Source: Turritopsis dohrnii (taxonomy: Eukaryota > Cnidaria > Hydrozoa > Anthoathecata > Oceaniidae). Taken from it: a stretch of 64,000 bases of DNA. Position numbers and translations under genes: made by a program. How positions within the stretch are numbered: position 1 is the first letter of the stretch; the number at the start of each line of letters is the position of its first letter. The DNA lies in assembly GCA_027922465.2 (NCBI GenBank), contig BQMF02000213.1, positions 124,001 through 188,000 on the forward strand, given 5' to 3'. The notes under the pieces are model-generated. The model was not told where the DNA came from. It saw nothing but the letters and a program-made list of their open reading frames with translations, and searched no databases. Shown here in pieces: positions 56,033 through 64,000 of this stretch.

Positions 56033-56531
56033 AGCGTATCCTAACGTATCCTTGCCTGACTGTCTGAGACGGGTGAACTTTTTTTCGAGCAATCAAAATG
56101 TTTAAAAACCGATAGGTAAAAAAAGAGTATCATGATACAAAATATTTTTTTTTGCTTTTGTCTTAATAGTTGTCTTTCAATCTATTTTAATCAGATCGAA
56201 CATTTTTTTTTATTCACTTTATTCATTTAGCACGTGCCTTTTTCTCTCTCCTCCCGTGTGATCTTTTTAAAAAGAAAAACCATTTCCCCCTTACGTTTGA
56301 TAGCACCTATGTTAGAGCGCGTAACTTTTTTAAAACAAAAGCTAATAAAAAGTTGAAGTTTCTTCTCTCTACGTTTTGAGTGTATTGTTACACTGATAAA
56401 AGATTGGTTCTACCAGAGGTTGTGACTTCAAATCTGCTTCTGGTTGAACACAAGTTGTACGAGACGTTTATTGATACAGTGATACAGAGCAGGTGGAGAT
56501 GGGCGGCGAGCGACGCCGCCTTGGCGGCTAG
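56033..56531 (+). mobile_element. Short non-autonomous Helitron, 3' part (copy B)
   Basis: Duplicate of 45779-46277 with the same GC hairpin and CTAG end. Its 5' half is absent because the duplication boundary joins it to the CR1 LINE at 56032/56033. Confidence 0.85.
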
Positions 56532-58997
56532 TATCAATTTAATGTATTTTGTATTTTTTTTATAATTTTTTAAGATGAGAGAGAACACGTGCGTTCACCA
56601 CTATGCAGAATGTATAGAATTGAATACCACCATGTGAAGTCAACACGAAAGTTGGAAGATAATGATGATGATGATAATGATGATGAACAAAATCGGAAAC
56701 TGACATTCGCCTATCTCATGAAACTACTACTTGCTATGCCGTGAAACTACTACTCACTTACGCTCGCTGCGGGGGGAATAAAATCAAAGTTAACTTATAA
56801 CTGTGTATTATAAAGAAATAAAGTACTTCGTGATGTGCATTTTTATAAGCATAGTAAATTTCACAAAAGCTCTCACAAAATAGAAACAGAGAGAATTAAA
56901 ATTTTAAGTGTATAGGCCAAATAAATTTAGATATGCTTAGCAGGAACAACATAGTTGCGTGAATATACTTTTTTTCTTCCTTTTTTTTACAAAACTGAGG
57001 CTGGGTATGCCTATAAACTTTATGCATATAAAAAAAAATATCTCATAATCTGATCTAAATACATCTCATCGACACCAAAAACTCAAATTTGCTGAGCCAT
57101 ATAACTTTTTTTTCTAATGGATTCATAGAACAAGTTGCCTTAACAAAATCAATTTTTTTTCAAAAGGATTGAAACATGAAATAACACACAGTTTATGTTT
57201 GGAACACAACGAGTTCATTAAAAGAAGTAGTGAAACATCCTTAAAGCGAAACTTATGGGACCATAGATTTTGTCCGCTTTAGGGAGGTGTCCGCCTGGAG
57301 AGGGTTTGCTTATTTTGGCCAGAAACGCGGAAGAAATTCTTCTCCTTAATTGGGAACCCATTAGGCATGTCCATATTACCCTTTGCTATTGCCCAGTTTG
57401 GCAAAAAACATTCATAAAGTGAAATTTGACCTGACAATAAACATTTGTCTGGCGTATTAAAAAACCGTCAGGACTGAAAATGATTGCAAAGCTATACACC
57501 TCTTTGAAACTCCAAATAGTGCTGTCCAAAATGTTGTTATAGTTGTCTGGCATCTTTTGGAAATTTTTATGTCTTCTAGACCGTTAATTAGTTTTGCCGC
57601 AAAGATTCACGTTGGTGGCCAAGAAAAGGCTGTCACTTGGGTAACAAATAAATTAAACCTTATGATAAAAAAACAAGAAAATCTCGTAAACATATGTTTA
57701 CAATAAGAAATAGAAATAAAATACTGAATTTTGATGTTCTTGTCGAAATTTTTCGGTCTCCGCTTTATAGAGGTAAATTTTAGGTGAAATTGTCGTGGGG
57801 AACCTGAAAAAATGTCTGCTTTAAGGAGGTGTCCGCTTAAGACTGTCCGCTTTGGGAAGGTTTCTTCATAATAGGTTAATAAGGGTTCGTCCATGACAAA
57901 ATTTTTCGTCCATCATAGGGTGTCCGCTTTAAGGGAGGTTCCACTGTACTAGTAAAATTTTATAAAAATCTTTCACAAATTTTCTCGATTTTTAAAATTT
58001 TACAACTTTTCGCGTGTATTAAATTTCGCGATTTTGGATTTTTGAAAAATTTTAACTGTACTAGATTTTGCGATTTTTAGTAAAAAAAAATCGCAAAATT
58101 TAGATACCGCGAAATTGAATACACTTAAGGTGAATCCTTTTCCTTATTTTGATACTTTAATCGAATTTGAGTTTTATTTGAGTTTTACAAGCTGGACTTT
58201 CCAGCTTTACGTTCTTACAGGTTCACCTGTTCGGTTAATTATGAAGATGAATTTTCGTTTCTACCAACTAAGTGGTCCTCAGACGAGCTTAAATGAAGAT
58301 CTAATGCCAAGCAGTTGCTGATGACTAAATAAAAAGAGTACAATGTTATGTATAGCTGTACAGTACAATGCACCAATTCATTAACTAAATTCAGACCTTA
58401 TAGAAACTTGAATTACAGCATTGTAATTTCAGCTCGAATTCATACCTGAAGGGAAAATAGTTACTGAATTTCTCTATTTCATGGTGGCAGGTGAGTCAGT
58501 AATGGTCAATAAAACTCTAAATTTATCATCCCTATCATCCCAGTTCATGGAAATTCAATATAAATTTTTCTTTTCCTCTGGTTAAAAAGGAAATCTAAAA
58601 TAAATTGTATTTTGTCTGATTTTCAAATATCTTTCATAATGGCACAAAAACGTTGAAAATGACAACAAATAGATGATGTGCTGTCAATTGTTCTAATTCT
58701 GAACACAAATCAAATCCAACTGTCGCATTAAAAACACTGCATGTCCTATACTATCAATGAAACTAAAAACCATTTCCACTAATGAGTATGGATGTGTCTG
58801 CTCATTGACTCAAATCTTTTCACATTTAGAATTAGGAAGATTGCTGATCATCGCTAACAACAAAAGGCTAACATTTAAAGTATCTCTGGTAGCTAGTTCA
58901 CTACACACGCAGTTAAAAGAATTTGGGCAAAGGCATCCATACGTATACAAACAATTCCAACATACTACACAACAGTTTTAAGGCAGAATTAAGCAAA

Positions 58998-59393
58998 CTG
59001 TTTATTTATTTATTTATTTATTTATGAATCTTTATACAGGATAAAAAACTTCAGTTTATATACAAAAGTAAAAAACTGTTATCAACGTTTGTCCTGTTAA
59101 AAAGAAATATAAATGAAAGTAAAAGTAAAATTGAAGGGTTAATAAAAGGTAGAATATATACATATGTACTTAATTGTTAAAATGCTTATTTACAAGTAAT
59201 TTGAAAGCTTCAAAAGTTGGAGTTGCATGAATTTCCAACGGCAAAGAATTGAAAATTTTCGCACCTCCAAAATAAAAACTTCCTCTTGTGACTTCTAATT
59301 TGATGTTAGGCAATCTTAATAAAGCAGAGCTGTTTCTTGTTGTCCTTGAGTTTGTCATTTGGAAATAGTTCTTAAAAGCAACGTTTTTTAAGG
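58998..59393 (-). mobile_element. CR1/L2-like LINE 3' fragment (copy B)
   Basis: Duplicate of 48745-49140 with the same C-terminal block (59358-59170) and (TTTA)n tail. Confidence 0.75.
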
Positions 59394-59649
59394 TTCCTCT
59401 TGCTAAGAGAACATTCCTTCAATAAAGGTTGCTTAAATACTAATAAAAATGTCAGTATCTTATAGACTAAGTGGAACCTTACAAAATGTACCTAAAATTA
59501 AGGCCACCTATAATTAATCATTCGTTCATAGTCTCCTGCAAGCATTCAGAATGAAAATTGAATAATCATGCATTGAGTTTGATTATTTTTCTATAAAGTT
59601 ATAAAATGATGAATCTTTTATTGTTGCGAAGTAACCAATATAATCAATA

Positions 59650-62144
59650 TCTTATTATACTAATTCGCATTTGTGCATACCACTTTTATTTTAGAGAGTG
59701 ATATATTTGTTTTTTTTTCACGGTCAAATCCTTCTTATTTTTTCCCTTTTTGTCGTAAAACCACGCCAAAGCGAGAGTGATTTTTTTGATTTTTCGCGAT
59801 TAGTATATGCTCCTCCGTTTTGTTATTTTTGGCTTGCGCAGTGGAAATCAGCCGAAAAACGTCTTTGGAGGAGTGCGAGCAATGCAATGTTAATCGTGTT
59901 CGAAATTTGTCAACGATCATTTCGTGAGCAAGAAACTTCGCGAAGAAGACGTGTTTCTTTTTGTATACGAATATTTTAATCTAAATTTGATTGTTTTAGG
60001 CAGCAAATCGACGAAAGAACTGACGAAGAAACACAGGTTTGTATGCACGAAGGTGTTGTTATTATTATAAAACGTTTTGCTAAACTTTTACTCTTATTAA
60101 TAAAACAACACGGGTAGCAAGTGAGTTAGTTATTTGTTTACAATGAAAAATCATATTTAGATATACAGAAGAAGTGCAGTGAAGTTTTTAAAAGATAAGC
60201 TGCAGAAAGATCGAACGATTAATAAAAGAACAGGCAGCAGCATGTGTGTAAGTGATTAGTTAGCAGGTAGCACACATGCGTAGGTGAGTTTTTGAACAGA
60301 TGTTTGTTTTTTTCAGATGAAAACCAAACGAAGAACGAGTGGAAGAAAGTCGTGCTGATTTTACGAATTTCTTTTTATAGTTATCAAATAGTTATGGGAG
60401 TGCAGCAGTACAGAAGTAGTGTAGATGAAGTTGAAGAAAGGATGATGTTTATTTACATTGGTGAAAATGGTTTTACTTTTTTTCGGTGGAAAATTGTTTG
60501 GAAAAGATATAAAGTAATATACGTAAGTACATGAGTCAAACGGATTTAATAAATACAGCGTTAAAAGAGAATAAAAACAGAGTTAAAACGATCAGATCAT
60601 AAAGATGCAGGTCCTACACGAGCAGTTACTGATTTGTTTTGGTAACGAACTGTTCCTTATTTTATTTATTTCAAAATGGCTCCACAGTTATGAAGTTACG
60701 AAGAAAGCATTTTTATGTCTTTCACTGTATAAAAATGGTAGTGAAATTGCAGTAGAAAACAAATAGAAAGTGTATGTTTACAATAGGAAAGTATGCTGGA
60801 AAGTTAATCGAGTGTTATTAATTTGTTTACAGGTATGAAATATAGAAAGTAAAAGAGTTTAGAAGTGTTTGATAATGGCTACAGAACATGATCAATTATT
60901 GTTGTTTACTATCATGATGATGTGAATTGGTATTGAAAGGTAAAGTTAAAATAGTATCTATTTAGTTAAAACACAGTTAGTATTAGTGGATAAATAAAGG
61001 ATAAGAGGGATGTTTACTGTTGTGTTTTGAATTTTCCAGCGCAGAGGAGGAGCTTTGAACTGGAAATAAAAAATGGCTCCACGAATGTTTTCATATGTTA
61101 AAAATTACGTTTGTGTTTTTAATTATTATTTTTAAGGTTAATATATTTTCAAAGTTTCTTTTACTTTGTTTTGTTTTTCTTTAGATTTCGTCATAGCATG
61201 ATTAGGTTTTTTGTATATGTTTTTTGAATGTTTTCATCTGTTAAGTAGAAATGAAGCAGATCATGGGTTATAATGTTGAGAGGGTTACTTAAGAGAAGAA
61301 TGGATTATGTAATTTAAATGACTGTGCAATGAAACTATCCTACAACAAATAAGCATTGTTGGCTGTATTTTTCTTAAGTTTATATTTTATCGCGTTTATG
61401 CATATTTTGTGTTATGGTAATCGTTTACGTACTATGCCTAGGTATATAACTTTGGCTGTATGATTTTATTTGTGACTTTTTATCTTCTGTGTAAATTTTT
61501 GTTCTTAGTTATTGTTTTTAGGATAAATGCGTACTTGAAATTCCTTTTTTTTTTGTTTTGTTTTTTTTTTATTTTCGGTATTACAATTGAAATATTATTC
61601 TTTTAGGCAATAATAAAAAAAGCACAAAGAAATGAAACTCATGGTTTTAATCATGATGTTGATGGTTTTGGGAAGAACTAAATATATCATTTCAAAAATT
61701 CATTAATGATTGCAGTCCAGTAGTAACTTTTGAATAAAAGAAAAAGTTGGAAGGTATCATTTTTGTAATATTATTCAATGTTTGGTTTTGTATGTCTGGG
61801 TTAACGGTTCTGAGTTATATATTGCGTTTTTTTACATTAAAGTTACTTCTCTTCTGCGTATGAATATATATTCTGAGCCATGTTGCTATTTGTTTCTGTT
61901 TTAAATTTCCTGAATGTAAGAAATGAATTAAAAAATTAATGCCTGAAAAGAAACTTTTGCAAGAGTTAAATTCTGCGACACAACGCATACTGAACAAGGG
62001 TGGCGAGCGACGCCGCCTGGGATGTTTTTGAGTTGCGATTCTATGATTTATTTTTTCATCATGGGGTACGTACACGGGAATGGTGGATTTGACCTAATGT
62101 TTTCGAAGTTAAGTTCGGTAAAAAGTTTTTACCCGGGATACTAG
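59650..62144 (+). mobile_element. Complete 2.5 kb non-autonomous Helitron
   Basis: It starts TCTTATTATACTAATTCGC (59650) after host A and ends with the hairpin GGTAAAAA-G-TTTTTACC (62117-62133), CGGGATA and CTAG (62141-62144), before host T. Duplicate A at 49390-49410 reads ...CAATA|TAACC..., the exact empty site, with no target duplication. The ends match the family of the complete Helitron at 36894-44178, the likely helper type. The last 495 bp also match window positions 1-499. Internally it has only short motif-free frames. A GC hairpin like the end of the other short Helitrons (about 61999-62018) lies roughly 125 bp before the present 3' end, as if an old end had been bypassed. Confidence 0.93.
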
Positions 62145-62609
62145 TAACCAATATAATCTACATAAACAAAAATTGTTGATAAACTTTTCAGCAACGGCTT
62201 TAAAAAAATACCAATGAGTTTCTGTTCCGAATTTTCTCACATGTTTATAAAACTTTTGTTAACTTACGGAATGTCAAATTTGTTTACAGAATGCAAAGCA
62301 CCCTTGAAAAACCCACTAGCTTATGTTCTGTATTTTACAAACAACAAGTTTTTAAAAGAAGCAATGGAATACCCTGTACCTATAAATTCAATATGTTCTA
62401 GATCTTTTCGTGAATACTTTTTCATATGAAATGTGAACATGTAAAAATGAAAAATATGGGATTTATATGGGTTTTGCGGATTCGCCAAAAATCTTGAAGA
62501 AAAAACCTATTAATGGTGGGGCAAATTTTGACGATTTCATGGCAAAATTGCAAAAATAAATCCCACCATTAACAGTGCCACAAGAAATTCTCCAGCGTTA
62601 ATATAAGTA

Positions 62610-63422
62610 CTAGCCGCCAAGGCGACGTCACACGCGGCCCATGTTTAGCCTGCGTTGTGTCACCACCTGCTCCAAATTATTGCACTTAAAACCACTGTTT
62701 GGTTTTCATTTACGATTTTAAACCAATCAAATATCAGTTTAACAATACCCTCAAAATGCAGAGAGAAAAAAACTTTTCAACCCATTATTAGCTTTTGTTT
62801 TACGCGCTCTAACATGGGTGCTGTCATAATTAGGTGAAAAAATGGTTTTTCTTGAAAAGATCACACAGGAGGAGAAAAAAATGCACATGCTAAATGAATG
62901 AAGTGAATAAAAAAAACGTTCGATCAGATTAAAAGTAATCAAATAAAAGAAATTAAGACAACTTCGAGACAAAAGCGAAAAAATATTTTGTTTCATGATA
63001 CTCTTTTTTTACCTATCGTTTTTTTAAATATTTTGATTGTCTGAGATGGGTGAACTTTTTTTCGAGCCGTCAGGCAAGCTGATACATTGGCAAACTGAAC
63101 ACGCCACGTTCTGCCACTGCTGCTTTTTGTCCAAAATGTGCATTCAGTTAGTTTCTTTGTATTTAGATGATGTATTGTTTTCAAAGCCAAGTCAACGGTG
63201 TTCATTGGAATATAAAACTAACAATGATAATAAAAAAAAATGTTATTCCTATTGGTTCACCAGCCAAAAAAAGTCACGTTCGATTGGGGTTACAATGTAT
63301 TTGTTTCGAACTCCCGTCGCACACAAAAATAGAAATAATTTCGCTCACAACTGAATCTACCATTTTGCATGACTTACAGACAAACAAACAAACAGACAGA
63401 GAATTGGCTATAAATATATAGA
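62610..63422 (-). mobile_element. Short non-autonomous Helitron, opposite orientation (copy B)
   Basis: Duplicate of 50073-50885 with the same ends (CTAG at about 62610, TC at about 63422) and nearly identical sequence. Confidence 0.75.
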
Positions 63423-64000
63423 CTATAAATATATCGACTAGCGTATTTGCCTTAAAGTTTGAAACGCAGATTTCTAATGGATTTTTCGCTTTAATTTTCT
63501 TTTTTCTTTTGGCTCTTACAGAATTTCTTTAACAAATCTTAATCTTATTTTGATTATAAAATACATATCCATGGTTTCAGTTCACACATTTCTTTTGTTT
63601 GTAGCAAATGCTTTCTGATATTACTTGTTAAGCCTTATTTACACTTTTTGAAAGGTATAGTAGCATCAGTGTGACATAGGCATAAGAGATAACAAAAAGT
63701 AACAAAAGTTTTGTTTGTTTTTGTTTCCTTTGCATAGCTTGCAATGTATAGCTGGCTGTGTGTACAAATTGGTCTCCTTGAGCGCATGGCATTTTTAGCT
63801 AAAGCTACATTTCTTTAGAAGGATGTCAGATAAGCATACCGTGAAGGAGTTGAAAAGAGTAAAAATGAATGGATCTTAACTCCCAAAGATGTTTGAAAAG
63901 TGACTTCTCAGTTTTATTCTTTAAAGATCATCTTATAATCTTGTATGTACTATATTGGCATATATCATTTTCTTTCCTTTAGTCCTTTTGCTACGGTGGC
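63423..64000. other. Non-coding stretch (copy B, to window end)
   Basis: Matches 50886-51463. No gene. In copy A the zinc-ribbon/HECT pseudogene begins 272 bp further on, so an equivalent may start just beyond the window. Confidence 0.6.

Larger units (their letters stand above)
56033..64000 (+). repeat. Direct segmental duplication, copy B (continues past window)
   Basis: Equivalent to 45779-51463. It starts inside the short Helitron (3' part 56033-56531, with CTAG at about 56528-56531). It contains the hairpin element (58014-58124), the CR1 fragment (58998-59393) and the AGGCCAC MITE left end (about 59501). It is then interrupted by a Helitron (59650-62144) and has a 211-bp deletion (about 62455). 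Identity with copy A is very high by eye. Confidence 0.95.

Noticed and set aside
55990..56096. N-terminus of the long CR1 open frame as part of the LINE protein
   Set aside because: Upstream of about 56032 the sequence is the duplicated Helitron (same as 45779 on), so the frame is a chance fusion at the duplication boundary.
60292..60534. 80-codon frame inside the 2.5 kb Helitron
   Set aside because: No motif, and codon composition no different from its surroundings. Not called as a captured gene.
1..64000. tRNA, rRNA or snRNA genes
   Set aside because: I looked for cloverleaf A/B boxes and conserved rRNA words on both strands and saw none that I could support.

Overview
This 64 kb window looks like a piece of an AT-rich, intron-bearing animal genome, almost certainly from an invertebrate. 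The gene content fits a cnidarian best, but that is an inference from family composition, not a proof. Every recognisable coding region belongs to a transposable element or to a gene family that usually travels with such elements. I found no ordinary housekeeping gene, no tRNA or rRNA, no CRISPR and nothing prokaryotic. Splice sites are standard (GTAAGT-like donors, TTTTAG/TTTCAG acceptors).

Layout. 1-499: 3' part of a non-autonomous Helitron. 3419-5819: a THAP-domain fragment facing a SWIM/YqaJ-exonuclease pseudogene, whose C-terminus is replaced by a Penelope-like GIY-YIG tail. 6166-22082: one Helitron Rep-helicase gene (5' truncated, + strand) split inside its Walker A region by a 12.3 kb insertion (8078-20405). 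That insertion has terminal inverted repeats and a 7-8 bp target duplication. It carries a twelve-exon KDZ-type (Kyakuja/Dileera/Zisupton) transposase gene on the - strand, plus nested MITEs and a tandem repeat. 22083-28022: a giant, almost perfect palindrome (arms about 2.9 kb) whose outer parts are LINE reverse transcriptase. The right-hand LINE continues as a nearly intact APE+RT element to 30410 and is interrupted by a TA-flanked MITE.

33009-36602: a multi-exon gene for a putative DDE-type transposase family that I cannot place in a named superfamily, with two in-frame stops. 36894-44178: a complete Helitron on the - strand with recognisable ends (5' TC, 3' hairpin plus CTAG). It carries a damaged Rep-helicase gene and, near its 3' end, an unusual small gene made of 21-51 bp micro-exons all joined in the same phase. 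44283-45411: the 5' part of an ORF1/ORF2 LINE. 45435-46277: a short non-autonomous Helitron.

45779-51463 and 56033-64000: a recent, nearly identical direct duplication about 10.25 kb apart. The second copy has gained a 2.5 kb Helitron (59650-62144), and the first copy preserves the empty site. Between the copies lie a zinc-ribbon/HECT ubiquitin-ligase pseudogene (51735-53276), a THAP gene (53489-54420) and a 5'-truncated CR1-like LINE (54580-56032).

The genes do not form a pathway. The window is a nested record of successive insertions: Helitron first, KDZ element into it, MITEs into that; LINE, then palindrome; segmental duplication, then a fresh Helitron. The autonomous Helitron (36894-44178) shares its terminal signals with the short Helitrons here, so a relative of it probably mobilised them.
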